Part shown: piece by piece, positions 33,701 to 46,401 of the stretch | How the letters are laid out: every line of letters begins with the position of its first letter | How positions within the stretch are numbered: the stretch's first letter is position 1 | DNA from: Anthostomella pinea | Lineage: Eukaryota > Ascomycota > Sordariomycetes > Xylariales > Xylariaceae | Reading direction: 5' to 3' | Assembly: GCA_963556695.1 (NCBI GenBank) | Contig: CAUWAG010000003.1 | Span: forward strand, 4,526,001-4,590,000 | Length of the DNA stretch: 64,000 nucleotides | Translations under genes and position numbers: made by a program | Notes under the pieces: generated by a model | What the model was told of the DNA's origin: nothing | What the model saw: the letters and a program-made list of their open reading frames with translations, nothing else | Databases searched by the model: none

Positions 33701-35401
33701 CCCAAGGTACATCTTTCGCCTCAGGATTTATTGAAGCACGAGTCCGGCTTTCTCGTTTTCAAGCTCCTCGAGGGCGAAATGCCCAAACATGGAACGCATC
33801 TCGAAATTTACGTGGACGACATGTTGTATCCTTCCTACATCTCGGGCACGGCAAAGAAGAGGAGCTTCAAATTCGATGAGATAGGCGATTGCTTCATCCG
33901 CGAATTAGATTTCTCACGGCTCACCCTCAAGGTGAGGGAGAAGCGGGAGAAGCCAGGTGAAGAGCGAGATGAGGATCATACCGTGGCTCGTCTGACGGGC
34001 AACACTCTAGACACCCTCAAACAATGTCTGGTAAGTCTTCGCACCCTACTTGCGACTGAGAGATGGCACTAATGCTAGCAGAATAACCCGACCGTCTTGA
34101 AGCTCAAGGACGAAGAAAACAGAACGGCCACTGTCAAGGTCAGCCTCAAGTATATTCCAGTCAAGATGCAGCTCGACCCAAGTGAGAGCATCAACAACAT
34201 GGGCAACCTTCGTGTCGACGTATTGGATGCTGCAGATCTGCCCTCAGCAGATTCCAACGGAAAGAGCGACCCCTACTGCAAATTCGAGCTCAACGGCCAA
34301 GACGTGTTCAAGACGAAAACCCAGAAGAAGACGCTGAATCCGGTTTGGAACGAGTTCTTTGAGGTTGCCGTGCCATCACGAACGGCGGCCAAGTTCCACC
34401 TCAAGGTCTACGACTACGACTTCGCAGATAAGCCAGATTTCTTGGGCGGCGCAGACATAAACCTTGAGCAGCTTGACCCATTCAAAGCTCAGGAAGTCAA
34501 GTTACTCCTTGATGGGAAGTCCGGGTCGATCAGATTACGACTTCTTTTCCGACCTGATTACGTCACCCGATCACGACTGGGCACTGGTACATTTTCTGGA
34601 ACGTTTGGCGGCCCGGGCAGGATTGTCACGGGCGTCGTTGGTGCACCCGTGAAAGGTGGCGCGGCGGTAGCTGGCGTTGTCGGACACGGTGTCGGGAAGG
34701 GGGCGAGCTTTATCAAGCGCGGCTTCCGGGGCAAGAAAGAGGACGAGGTCAACGGTTCTGCCCCGTCACCAAGCAATTCCGACATCCCATCAATCGTGAC
34801 CAGTAGTTCCGACGCACCTGTACCCGGTTCTGGGCTCAAGCGTTCCACCGGACTGGGCGTCGATGGCGAGACCGCTCCACCAGCGACACCGAATGGGAGA
34901 TCACATGCGCGAACGTCCAGCATGGGCGCCATGTCCGTTCGCAGTATGGCGCCTGGTGGTCCCGGCCATGGAGCAGCTACATTTACGGTCTTGTCGGCGT
35001 CGGGATTTCCCCCTTCGTCGGACGTTTATGTCCTAATCCGGCAATTGACCCCCAAGGAGAAGACTGTGGGGAAGACTAAGCATCACGAAGGGGTCGACAC
35101 GATTGAGTTCAACGAAACATTCAAGTATACCTGCACAGCCGACACGCAATTCCGCGTCGAGGTCAAGGGCCATCACACGTTTGGTAGTGATGACGATCTA
35201 GGCGACGCTTTGTATTTTGTTGACGAGAGTGGCACGGGGGAAAAGGAGCTGAAGGTTGGAAGTGGGACGGTTGTCTTGAAGAGTAGTTTTGTGGAAGCTA
35301 TCTCGGACAGCCCTCGCAGCGTGAAACCAGGCTCCGGGATAAGGAAGAGCTTCTTGGGCAAGCCTAGGCCGAGCACGAGTAGGGAGGGCACGCCCACATA
35401 G
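30733..35401 (+). CDS. TCB: Tricalbin (SMP and multi-C2 ER-plasma membrane tether)
   Basis: Four exons (30733-30924, 30996-31305, 31365-34030, 34082-35401), all phases matching, give 1495 residues. Order: acidic N-terminus; membrane hairpin near residues 172-207 (IIGFACLSSWLVAVLGGG, GWVIIIMACC); SMP lipid-transfer domain at about 234-440 (LEWINSFLVKFWPIYQP, DVIVADMAFSGIMRLK); C2 domains near 455, 590, 730 and 1095, several with GKSDPY calcium-site sequence; Ser/Pro linkers; and a C-terminal C2-like fold near 1355. Tricalbins are ER proteins that bind the plasma membrane and move lipids at contact sites. The architecture equals yeast Tcb1-3 and filamentous-fungal single-copy orthologues. The gene is fully intact, marking the start of the stable half of the window. 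Confidence 0.96.
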
Positions 35402-36109
35402 GGTACGAACTCAACATATGGATGGGACAAGGAGGAGTAATTCGGCACGGTGGCTCCAAGGGGAAGCGTGATCATGTTACACGCGGGCCACATAATTCTC
35501 TTTGTGTCGATACCTAATACCACCCTTGCAATTGCAATTTTTCCAAGTTGCCAACCTCTGAAGACCTTGTGGTTATCAATGTCCGCTTTCTCCCGGTGTA
35601 TTATGGTGTTCCGGCATCTGTTTGCTACAAATCGTACCTCCCCAGGAATGTTGTGCCGAAAACTTATAAGAGGTACAAGCAGCCCAGTGTCGCCTGTGAA
35701 GGGGGTTAAGCCCGCTCTGCTGTGCAAAGAATAGGCTCTTCGGATGGATTGATGCAGCTGCCATTTGATTCTCCTACATGTATACTTCATGGGTGAGGCT
35801 GTGCTGAGGACACTCGCCACAGCCGTCAAGCCACACCATAGAACTCACTTTACAGATCCAGGTTTTGTCCTGGCACCGACCAACTGCGACAAGACCCTTC
35901 CCATGAGCCAGTCACTCTCTAAATAGGCCCCGTCCACTCATATATTCATCGGTTGGTATTCACATGGGACCTGGAGTATTAATTCTCGTCTTCTCACTCG
36001 GATTCCCCATGTTCAGGTTCCGATCCAGTCAAGACAGCGCTAGAAGCGCGTCCATTCACTGATGCATGACAACCGGTCATAAGCCACTGTGTTTGCTGCG
36101 CGACACCTG
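35402..36109. other. Intergenic
   Basis: 3' region of the tricalbin gene and promoter of the next. No gene, repeat or RNA signal was recognised. Confidence 0.5.
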
Positions 36110-37150
36110 ATGCCTCAAAATATACTAGGCTTTGCCAGTCTACAAACGGCAAAGGCATTCCCTTCCTGGGGACCTCGTCTCTTCTGCGGCCTTCATCAAG
36201 ACGCGGTCTTACCACGCTCCGTTGCAAATAAGCGGAGCCGCGACTCCACAACGATACGTCTCGAGGGAAAAGAAGAACATAATGGGGCGCGAGTAGAGAA
36301 GATGAAGACGAGGAAGAAGAAGAGGGACATCGAAAAAAGCATGGCCGAACACCTGGGCCTCGTCGAACTGCCAGAATACCAGCGCCCCAGGGTGGTGTAC
36401 GATCCCCAGAAACTCAAGTTCGCGAATGACCATGGGGCTCATCCAAACCCATCCGCCAAGTTTCCCTTCACCTACAAACCACTCGATCTCAGCGACAAGA
36501 GCAAACCACCATGGCAGACCGAGGTATACACGAAAATTGCAGACGCATTTCGCCGCCAGCCGGCAATCGGTAAAGCAAACTTCAACAAGGCCAAGAAGGA
36601 CCTGAGGGGCGCGACCTTCGGCGGCATAGCAAAGATGTTCGGCGTCGCTGGCTCCAACGGCTGAGGTCTAGGGCCGCTACGCAACCCTTTGAAAACCACA
36701 GATAGCCTTGCTGACGACCAGGCTCGCCTCTACATCGAGACCATGCAGGGCCAGCTGTCTCTGGTATGGGTGGCAACCACCCTCCGCCTGGGCGTAGTCC
36801 AGGAGATGATGGAAAGGCTATCTGAGGGTTCTGGACACCCTACACCGGAGGACGACCAGTTCTCGGCCATCATGGCGCGTCTAGCCCGCAACCTCGACAA
36901 GCTTCAATCTCTGTACAAGGATGCCGTTCCGCCGAAGCCGCCGCAGAGGATATGGGATCTGAATCCGGGCGGGGATGACTTCCCCGTGGTGGTTGCGTTC
37001 GAGGGGCACTACTCGTGGTTCATGTGGAAGGGCGGCAGGGACGGGCTGCTGGTCGCGCATAACGTGAGCAGCTGGGTTCCTCTTTCGGCGGACGATATCG
37101 ACCCGGTGGTGTTGGATTCGAATCCCCATCTCTCGGCGTCTAGGAGTTAG
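36110..37150 (+). pseudogene. Unknown conserved-looking gene interrupted by one in-frame TGA
   Basis: One reading frame spans the whole interval, broken only by TGA at 36662-36664. Upstream: MPQNILGFASLQ (mitochondrial-style start), a basic region KMKTRKKKRDIEKSMAEHLG (the alternative ATG is 36302), VVYDPQKLKFANDHG and AKFPFTYKPLDLSD. Downstream in the same frame: DDQARLYIETMQGQLSLVWV, DDQFSAIMARLARNLDKLQ, RIWDLNPGGDDFPVVVAFEG and a stop at 37150. Both halves have coding character, so a single nonsense change (for example CGA to TGA at a GGCCGA-type CpG) is the simplest reading. Alternatives are an undetected intron or translational readthrough. Family unknown. Confidence 0.6.
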
Positions 37151-38354
37151 TGGGATCTGGGTACGCTTTTAAGGGGCGTCGACACCACTGCGCGGGTCCC
37201 TGAGTTGCTGGAGAGTTATGTACGATTAGGATTGAATTGGGGAAACGCAGAGGCATGCTCCAGTCAACTATGGTGGTAAGGTGTTGACACGCACGGCTCT
37301 AGGGGCAGCACTTTTGACTGGAAGACTTAATCTGGGTGTGTCCACCACGCCCAGTAGTGACCCCGCCGCAGCAGACTGAATGATCATGAGAACATTGTTG
37401 TCAGAAGTACCTCCCAGCAAGAGACTTTCGAGATCACTGTCATGCTCAAACGCTGCGGTGAAGGACGCCCAGCTCCCCTTAGTCTTCGACCGCCCGCGCT
37501 TGGAGTCCATGTATGTTAAGGAATGCAGCAAAACGTGTGGTCACCGAGCTGGTCAGACCGAGGCCCAGCATATGAGGAGAGCGTATTCATATGGGACCTT
37601 GATCTCTTCCAAGAAGGCCTCCTCAACTTCCATTCACTCAATCCATCGTTACCCTGGTTTCTCGGTCACAATGTGTCACGTATACACCAGAAGATGGATA
37701 TGCGGTCACGAAACGTCAGAAGTCGTTCCGTGTGCAGATGGAAACGGGTATTCCTGGCCAATGGTGCAATTGAAGAAATTACAATCGACGAGTCGGAGTG
37801 CTGCCCCGAAGATGAGATGTACAGCCCAAGCATGGATGAAGATTATCGGAGGAGCAGTATGAAGGAGAAGGGGTTCATGGCGGTATGTAAGGCTGAAATG
37901 TTCGTATCCCTACTCTTGCGTCTGAGCAGCCTCGGAAACAACTTCCCAAGGTTACTATCGCTAATCATATAGCAGAGAGTGAGGAGCTTCGGGGATAGAT
38001 TGTCATTTGTGCTGGCGCGGGCGTTGCATATGGAAAGGTCCCTGGTCGAGAAGAGGTATTTCAGATGACAGTCGCCAATGGCGAGGGAACCAGTTGGTTG
38101 GCTTCGTCGGACGGACTCCAACCGAACCGCCAAACGCCTGGCTATTCGGAACTGGGAGCACTGGTTGTTTTCTGCCTACGGGCTCATCCCACACCTACCG
38201 ACGATAGTCTCTGCTACGGCCAGCCAGCTGTATGTGGAACATTGCTTGTTAAATGAGAACGTTACGAGTCCTCACGAGTATATAACCTGCTTCGAAGTCT
38301 TATCTACATGGTTGTACTACTCACTTGCCCCAGTGATGGCGGCGCAAGGCACAT
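37151..38354. other. Intergenic with a possible small eroded gene
   Basis: Contains one weak candidate (37671 onward, listed separately) and otherwise short conflicting frames on both strands. Confidence 0.4.
37671..37880 (+). pseudogene. Possible short Cys/His protein fragment
   Basis: ATG 37671 opens MCHVYTRRWICGHETSEVV, resembling the start of many small fungal Cys-rich proteins (MC...C.H...). The coherent continuation EEITIDESECCPEDEMYSPS lies in another frame, so a frameshift or an unseen intron would be needed. Confidence 0.25.
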
Positions 38355-39502
38355 CTAGCTAAGCTCAATGACGACCTTCTTAGCACTGACGCCTTCCTTG
38401 TTCTTGTCAAGACCCTTCTGGACCGATTCAAGGCCCTTTCCAATCACAAGGGGCTCTGGCACAGCCTTGAGCTTACCGTCCTTCAGCGCCTGCGTGACAT
38501 AGTTCTCCCAGATGGGATGGGTCATCTCGTTGATGCCAAACACATGAGCCACCTTCACGCTTGATGGGGGGTTCTCCGGTGCCTGGAGGACGATGGACAG
38601 CACACCGCCGCCCAACTTGTCGGTGATTGGAACGGTGTGCTTGAGGGACTGCTCCGGCAGGGAGATGGCATCGTAGGTCCCAACGAAGTCGCCGCCAGCC
38701 GACTTGACAGCCTTGACAACATCCTCGACGACGGAGGACGACTTGTAATCCACGACATCGGTGGCGCCGTTCGACATGCAGAAGTCGAAGTTGTGGCTAC
38801 TGGCTGTGGCGATGACCTTCGCTCCAGAAGCGACTGCGAGTTGGGTGGCGAGAGCACCGACGGACGAGCTGCCTCCCCAGACAACGATGGTCTTGCCGGC
38901 CGGCTTCGGGTTGAGCGACGGCATGGGCAGACCCAGGCCTTTGCCTTCAGAGGACGAGGAGTAAAGACCGACTGTTGCTGTGTCGATGGCCAATGGCAAG
39001 ACAGAGCCGGCGGCGTAGGAGATCTTTGATGGGATTATCGCGGCCTTGCCGGCGGTGATTCTAGAGTAGAGCTGGAACCCGCCATCCTCCGATGCCCCGG
39101 ATGCAAGGCTGACGGCGTGACTACAGACCATGTCAGTAAGTTAAATACTCGACCATGTAAGGTGGGAGATGCAGCATACCCAGCAACGCGGTCACCCTTC
39201 TTGAACCGCTTCACGTTGTCGCCAACCTCGGTGACTTCGCCGGCCACGTCACAGCCTAGGATCATTGGCCACTTCTGGATATACATGCCACTGTCCTGGA
39301 TCTTCCCTGTCAAGCACAGTCGAAGTCAGTAGTCATTACTTGCAACGATTCTTCTTCGGTGTCTCTCACAGTCGACCGGATTGACGGCAACGGCATGGTT
39401 CTTGACCACGATTTGGTCGGCGCCAGCCTTTGGCATCTCAGAAGAGTCGACTCTCAGCTTCTTGTCCTTGCCGTCTAGCCATGCTCCTTGGTTGCTTGAC
39501 AT
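38355..39502 (-). CDS. MDR-superfamily NAD(P)H oxidoreductase (zinc-type ADH/enoyl reductase-like)
   Basis: Three exons (39370-39502, 39180-39306, 38355-39120) with matching phases; 341 residues. The N-terminal GroES-like domain has GCDVAGEVTEVGDNVKRFKK and GDRVAGH; the Rossmann fold has VVWGGSSSVGALATQLAVAS for NADP(H) binding. It lacks the GHE zinc motif of true alcohol dehydrogenases, so it belongs to the quinone/enoyl-reductase branch (ToxD-like proteins in fungi), cytosolic. The substrate cannot be told. It stands alone, without an operon-like neighbour, and is intact. Confidence 0.9.
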
Positions 39503-41107
39503 CTTGATCGGTTTGATGTGTTTATATAGGATTCAGAAGGTGTCCTTGAGTATCGTGTGTTTTGTTGGTCTTGTTCAGCTCCAAGTGTGCGCGACGTAGG
39601 TAGTTGTCCGGATGAAGATTTGCTTCATAGCTTCGGCTGTCTTTGTAATAACCTCAGGGCGCATCATTATTAAGCTGTTAGTGACGATTAGCCTTCGAGC
39701 GGAGGCAAATGCGGCCATGACGCAAGAAATGATGCTTGCCGTGGACCCCGTGGACTTCGTGGACTCCGTGCTCCATAATAACTCAAAGACTCAAACATCA
39801 AACATCTGCGAGCATAGAAAACTCCCTCAGTTCGAATATCCTGTCGATATTCAACAGCGAGAGGTACACTCCTCCGACCTAGACACCGATAGGCTATCGA
39901 CCGATAGATGCCTGAACACGTGCATGCTAGGTCCGAATTATAGGGTTTCAGCATTCTCCTGTTGAGTTCCAGGTCAGGTCATGGACATCCGACGTGGTCA
40001 AGGCCGAGGACCGCGACGTAGAGTGGACCACCACACTCGGTCTCGACATGAGAGTGTCCGGTGGTGTTCGGATGACGACAAATTCAAGCCGGGACATTCC
40101 AAGGGTAGACGAACAGGAGTCTGCCACTACACGTGACATTGCCGGGTACGTTCTCACCCTGTCAGGAACGACCACGGTAGCAACAGAAGACCAGAGCCGT
40201 AACTTACAGAGTTCACTGCTCGCGTCTTTTTTTCTTTTTTCTTTTTTTTTTTTTTTTTTTGGCTTTCCGGCGCCACTGCCGCGCCAGCTTTTGTGAAGCT
40301 CTGTACTGGTTCCATTGGCTGTATGTAATTGACACGATGAGGGTGGGTAGGTCATGGGCATGGTAAAGATGTCTGCCGCGCATGCCCAAAACCGGCAGGA
40401 TGGAAGCTGGTACCGTAACGTTACCATTACGGAGCGACGAGGAGATGCCAGCGAACAAGACTGCAAATAGAAAAACCAAAATAAAGTAAATAAACAATAA
40501 TTTTAGGTCGAATAAGGAGCTTTTATACTTGAAGCGATGTCCGGATCACTTCATGCTGCAACGGAGTCACACACAGCCCAGCATCAGCTAAAGTTCGTCG
40601 GGGTTTAGACATATGTATGGGTTTGTCTGCTGTCTGCTCTATCTTCTTGTTGTGGCTGTGGTTTGGACTATCGCGATGTCTGGTCGACTCGATCACAAGA
40701 CCTACAGTGACCTGGTTGTCCGGAATGATGCCGGTGCGTCGCCGGATGACTTCATCTAATTATAACTTCAACCCCGAATGCCCCCAATCGGTGACCGGCC
40801 TGAGTATATTGTGCAAGTGGGTTTATGTCCATTGGGCACCCCTTATGTACACCCCTCACTTTCCCCGCATCCCAATGCTGCTCTATGCGCGTTTCGTATA
40901 ATTCATCTTAACAGCCTCCACGATCCACATCACACCTGCCCGAAACAGGAAGCACGCCAAAGACAGGCATAGCTTTTCCAGGCACCAGTATAATTCACCC
41001 TGCCCTGAATACGGTATTGATAAGATGGAAGTACGCGGGGTGTTTGGTAGCGTTCTGCGTCCTTCACCCACGCTTGACGATGTCTCAGTGAAGTCACAGC
41101 AGTCGAG
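39503..41107. other. Long intergenic stretch
   Basis: Divergent promoters of the MDR and GH31 genes. It contains a T-rich run at 40227-40260. No gene or element borders are recognised. Confidence 0.5.
40227..40260. repeat. T-rich homopolymer run
   Basis: 34 bases, all T except two C. Possibly the A-tail of an old retroelement on the minus strand, but no element is seen next to it. Confidence 0.85.
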
Positions 41108-43790
41108 ATGAAGTTTCAAGGAGTCACTGTATTGGCTATTGCTGCTAGAACTCTCGCCGCCTCTGTCGCCGACTGCCCTGGGTACACGGCATCTAATGTC
41201 GTCGACGGCAACGGTACTATCACTGCAGAGCTGACACTCTCGGGCACTGCCTGCGACATCTATGGGACGGATTTGGCTGATCTCAAGTTGCTCGTCGAAT
41301 ATCAGACCGGTGCGTTCTCTATCACCAGTACATGTGGCCATTCCTCGAGACACTGACCAGTATTCAGAATCCCGACTTCATGTGAAAATCTACGACGCCG
41401 GCCTCGACGTGTACCAGGTTCAGGAAGCTGTCCTGCCACGCCCGTCAAGCCAGGATGTGCTCTCGTCAGATGCCGCCATACAGTTCTCGCTGATAGAAGA
41501 ACCCTTCTCCTTCTCCATCTCGCGAACCAGCTCAGGGGAAGTCTTGTTCAACACGAATGGCAGCCAGCTCGTGTTCGAATCCCAGTACCTATACCTCAAA
41601 ACTCAGCTGCCAGATGACCCCAACATATACGGACTGGGAGAGCACTCGGACTCGTTTCGACTTCCGACGAATGACTACCAGCGTGTGCTGTGGAACTCTG
41701 AGTCTCCCTTAATTCCTCGCCTATCCAATCTGTACGGAAGCCATCCGAACTACCTCGACCATCGTGGCGAGGCGGGTTCCCACGGCGTCTTCCTCCTGAA
41801 CTCGAATGGAATGAACATCAACATAAAACAGACTGAGTCTGGCGATCAGTTCCTCGAGTACAATGCAATTGGTGGAATTCTCGACTTTTACTTCCTAGCT
41901 GGGCCCACTCCTTCCGATGTCAGCAAGCAGTACGCCGAGGTCGTTGGCTTGCCGGCTATGATGCCCTACTGGACATTCGGCTTCCACCAATGCAAGTACG
42001 GATACTGGGACGTCAACTACGCCGCTGAAGTTGTAGGAAACTACTCCACGGCAAACATACCTCTGGAGACACTATGGGGCGATATCGACTACATGAACCT
42101 TCGACAGGATTTCACCACAGACCCGGAGCGATTCCCCTTGCACAAGATGCGCGAGCTCGTTGATACACTGCATCAACGGGACCAGCACTACATCATGATG
42201 CTGGACCCTGGAATCCACAGGGTGGAGAACTACTCAAGCTACACCAGAGGCAGCGAGGCAGGAGCCTTCCTGCAAGCTGATGACGGATCTGGATATCGCG
42301 GTGTGCAGTGGGCAGGGGAGGTGGTCTGGCCGGACTGGCTCTCTGTCAACGCTCAAGACTGGTGGACGAATGAACTTGCCATGTTCTTTGACCCAGAAAC
42401 GGGCATTGACATAGACGGGGCCTGGAATGACATGAACGAAGGCAGCAACTTCTGTGGCGACGTCACCTGTGATCCGGCTCAGGCGGCGATAGACGGTAAC
42501 GACCCACCGCAGCCAACCAACGCTCCACGTAACAACACCGGGCGACCGATCCCCGGATTTCCGGTAGACTTTCAACCAGCCTCGTCTCAGCAGTCCAGGT
42601 TGATCCAAGCAAGGCCAGATTCCGGGGGAGCCATGAAGGGCCTCTCCGGCCGCGACCTCTTCACCCCTGCCTACCATATTAACAACCACCGCGGCGAGCT
42701 CAGCGACTACACGCTCTGGACCAACATCACCAACAGCGATGGTACATCACAGTATGATACACACAACCTCTACGGCACCACAATGCTCAGCAGCACCCGC
42801 AAGGCACTCCTCTCGCGCCGCCCGGGTATCCGGCCGTTCGTACTAACGCGCTCAACCTTCGCAGGCGCCGGCGCCAAAGCCGCACACTGGTTCGGCGACA
42901 ACGCGTCAACATGGGACGACTACCGGGCCTCGATCGCGCAGCTGCTGGCCTTCGCAACCGTGCACCAGATGCCGATGGTCGGAAGCGACGTGTGCGGGTT
43001 CAACAGCCCCGCCGAGGAGCACATGTGCGCGCGCTGGGCGTTGCTCGGGGCCTTCATGCCGTTCTACCGCAACCACGCCGATATCTCAGCGCCGCCGCAG
43101 GAGTTCTACCTTTGGGAGTCGGTCTCGGAGGCTGCCAGGAAGGGGATCGAGGCACGCTATCGGCTAATGGACTATATCTACACGGCCATGTACCGCGCGA
43201 GCGCTACGGGGTCGCCGATCGTAAACCCGCTGTTCTTCGTCTATCCCAACGACACCAGCACGTTCGGTATCGACATGCAGTGGTTCTACGGCGACGCCGT
43301 GCTTGTCTCCCCTGTGGTTGAAAACAATGCGACGTCCGTCACGTTCTACCTCCCCAACGACATCTTCTACGATTTCTGGACGCTCGAACCGGTCAGGGGC
43401 GAGGCCGCCAACGTCACTGTGGAGGATGTGGACTGGACCGATATCCCTGTCCACATACGCGGCGGCACTGTTCTGCCGATGCGCACCGAGTCGGCCAACA
43501 CGACGACGCTGCTGCGGCAGAACAACTTCACGCTCGTCGTTGCGCCGGGCGTGGACGGCAGCGCGGCGGGGTCGTTGTACCTGGATGACGGGGAGAGTCT
43601 GGACGTGGCTGGGGCGTACTCGGATATCAGCTTCGCGTGGGACGGGACGACCTTTACTGCCGACGGCACTTTTGACTATGGTACCAACGCCGCGGTTGAG
43701 AGCGTGACTGTTCTTGGCTGGGATGAACCAGTCACTCGGGACGGTCCCTGGGGTCTGGATGGGCCGTTTGAATTCACTCTCAGCTCTTGA
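41108..43790 (+). CDS. GH31 alpha-glucosidase, secreted
   Basis: Two exons (41108-41309, 41368-43790; matching phase) give 874 residues with a signal-peptide-like start MKFQGVTVLAIAARTLAASV. The nucleophile signature is GAWNDMNEGSNF, the acid/base Asp lies in HWFGDNASTWDD, and substrate-site motifs WGDIDYM, MVGSDVCGF and CARWALLGAFMPFYRNH are all present. It has many NxT/S sites. It is of the fungal maltase (AgdA/AgdC-like) type, cleaving alpha-1,4-linked glucose from starch or maltooligosaccharides outside the cell. An alternative acceptor six bases earlier (CCAG) would break the frame, so the TATTCAG acceptor at 41367 was chosen. Confidence 0.95.
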
Positions 43791-44571
43791 AGGAATGTAT
43801 GCCGGGGTTAGCGGCTGGGTGGGCATGGATGAGGCAGTATGTCCGCGACTGTTGGTGATGACTCTGGACTGACGAATTGGCTACCCAACAGGCGCATTCA
43901 CTTCGTGTCACATGCATGCACCTAGCCGCAGGTAGCATAAGTTGGCCGCACGAAGAGGCTCCGTTTGGGAATAGCCTCATCCCAAGTCCTACACCACAGC
44001 CAGTCACGGTTCATAAACAGACGCAGTGGCACTTCCAAGAAAGCACCTACCCCGACTAGATACCAACAGTGTGGAGAAATTTGCCTTGTCTGGGTGGTTC
44101 GATCGGAGATATCTCTCGAGGCGCCGTTTGAGCGATGTCCTCTCCGCTGGGATCGTTTGACTGTTTGCGGCCTGAGATGTCTCGGCTGTGACCAAAGTGC
44201 CTTGCATATCACTGCCCGCAAACGCGCTCTTATGTAGTCGTGACTGTCTGGTTTATGTCCTTACTAGGACTCGTGTATGTCACATGCTTCCAGTCACACC
44301 TGGGGACAAGAGTGAATTGAATGACGGCGTCATCGTGGCACGGCGAGATTAGTGACATTCACTGAGCGAGCCATTTAAGGTTTCTTCTCTATTGCCGTAA
44401 ATCAACGAGGCCATGTTCTTCGGAAAACACTCTTCGTTTGTATATCAGATTTCCGTACCTCGTGTAGGAGAAGTTGGCGAGAACTCCCTTTTCATCCGCT
44501 TCCACAAGTCGGCAGCGCCAGGACAAATTCTGAGAAAGATTTGACGTACCACGTAGGACGTCCAACACACG
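43791..44571. other. Intergenic
   Basis: 3' end of the GH31 gene and promoter of the adenylation gene. Nothing recognisable. Confidence 0.5.
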
Positions 44572-46401
44572 ATGGCCACCAAACCAGCCCAAATCAACTA
44601 CGGCCAGCGCCTCCTGCCCGTCGTAATCGACGAGCTCGCCCGCGATGAACCCCAGCGCCCCTGGGCCTCCCTACCCCTCGACGACAATGACCTGACCCAA
44701 GGCTACGAAGACATCAGCTACGCCGCCTTCGCCAACGCCATCAACAAGCTGTCATGGCTCGTCGAGGCAACCATCGGGCGGTCCACCTCATTCGCCACCA
44801 TAGCCTACATGGGCCCATCAGACGTGCGGTACCAAATGATGCAGATGGCCGCGTGTAAAACAGGCCACAAGGTCCTGTTCTCCTCTCACCTTAACAGTCT
44901 CCATATCCACGTATCTCTGATGGAGCAGACGCGCTGCCAGGCGCTGTTGACAGCCTCAGGAGTTGATGTAGACGATATTTTGGAGGGGAGACCAATGCTC
45001 CACGCGCTCATCCCGGAACTCGACGACTTGCTGTGCATGGACGACATCGCTGACCACTACCCCTACACCAAGACCTTCGCGCAGGCGGCGCAGGACCCCT
45101 ATCTCGTGCTCCACTCCAGCGGCACGACGGGCGACTCGAAACCCGTCGTCATCAACCACGCCGCCGTCGCGACGGTCGAGCGGCAGAACCTGCTGCCGGA
45201 CGTCGAGGGCTGGACCCATTTCCTGCTGTCAAAACTGGGGAAGGGGGTGCGGTTCCTGGTTCCCTCTGCGCCGTTCCATGCTTTGTGTTCTATGGGGTCC
45301 TTGTGTTCGAGCGTCTTTGGCGGCGCTGTATTCGTGCCTGGACTTCGACATCGGGCCGTCGAGCCGAGCGAGATCTGCGATGTTTTGACGCACTGCGGTG
45401 CGACGAAGGCGGTTCTGGTGCCGTGGATGATGGAGGAGGTTGCGAGGAGGCCTGATGCGCGGGATTATATCGAGAGTTTGGAGGTTGTGTGTTTTGGTGG
45501 AGGTGAGTAGGAACCCACAACTGCACCCCTTTTCAGCCCCTTTTCCTTCTTAATGATAACCGAGAATCCTTCTGCAGCCGCACTCTCGCCATCCGCCAGC
45601 CGCATCTGGGCCCAACACACAAAAATCCAGAACTTCTGGGCCGGGACCGAGTTCCTCAGCCCTCCCCAGCTGGAAGCCGACCCCGGCGACCACGCCTACG
45701 TCTTCTTCGACGTCGAGCGCGGGGGTCTCGAGTTCCGCGCCGTCCAAGTAGACAGCTACTCCTCAACTTCCTCATCTTCATCCACGGAGACGCTGTACGA
45801 AATGGTCATCACACTAACGCCCAAATCCGCCCTGTTCTCACCCTGGCACGCCCGGAACGGCATAACGCTCGATTCTAATTCGACACCCTCAGCTTCTGAG
45901 ATCGCGGTCGGGGACCTCTGGACGCCCCACCCGGATCCGAAAAAGGCGCGCTACGCATGGCGCTTCGCCGGCCGCCTCGACGACCTGATTACCTTCTCGA
46001 CGGCCATCAACCTCCGCCCCGCCCCGATGGAGAGCGCGCTCGCGGCGCACGAGTCGGTGGGTGCCGCGCTCGTCATCGGCAATCGTCGCCAGCAACCCCT
46101 AGCGCTCATCGAACTCGCGCCGGGCGTCTCCCCGGAAGCTATCTCGGAGATTTGGAAGGCTGTCATACGGCCGCTGAATGCTAGGGTGCCGGCGCATGGA
46201 CGGGTCGCGGAGACGCATGTGCTGCCTGTTGCGGCAGGGGAGTTCGTGCGGACGCCTAAGGGGAGTGTTGCGAGGGGGGAAACGGAGAAGAAGTTTGAGG
46301 GAGAGATCGAGGTTGTTTATGCGCGGTTTGGCGATCGGTGGCAGGATGGGAGTGAGAGGTATGTAGCGAGTGGCCGGAGGCTTGCTCGGAGCTTTTTGTA
46401 G
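44572..46401 (+). CDS. Stand-alone adenylation (AMP-binding) protein, NRPS-like
   Basis: Two exons (44572-45502, 45578-46401) give 584 residues. The ANL-fold core motif A3 is YLVLHSSGTTGDSKPVV; later come APFHALCSMG, CFGGA followed by ALSPS, RYAWRFAGRLDDLI (A8-like hinge, GRxDD) and a C-terminal RTPKGSVAR (A10-like lysine). Protein ends about 50 residues after it: no carrier (T), reductase or thioesterase domain follows. Fungal NRPS-like enzymes (A-T-R or A-T-TE) share this A domain with its N-terminal YGQRLLPxVIDE start. It should form an acyl-adenylate in the cytosol and then need a partner carrier or CoA. No cluster partners are visible. It may be a natural short form or a truncated NRPS-like gene. 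Confidence 0.88.

Noticed and set aside
43164..43826. Minus-strand frame of 220 residues over the end of the GH31 gene
   Set aside because: Antisense shadow of a GC-rich coding region; composition and lack of motifs argue against a gene.
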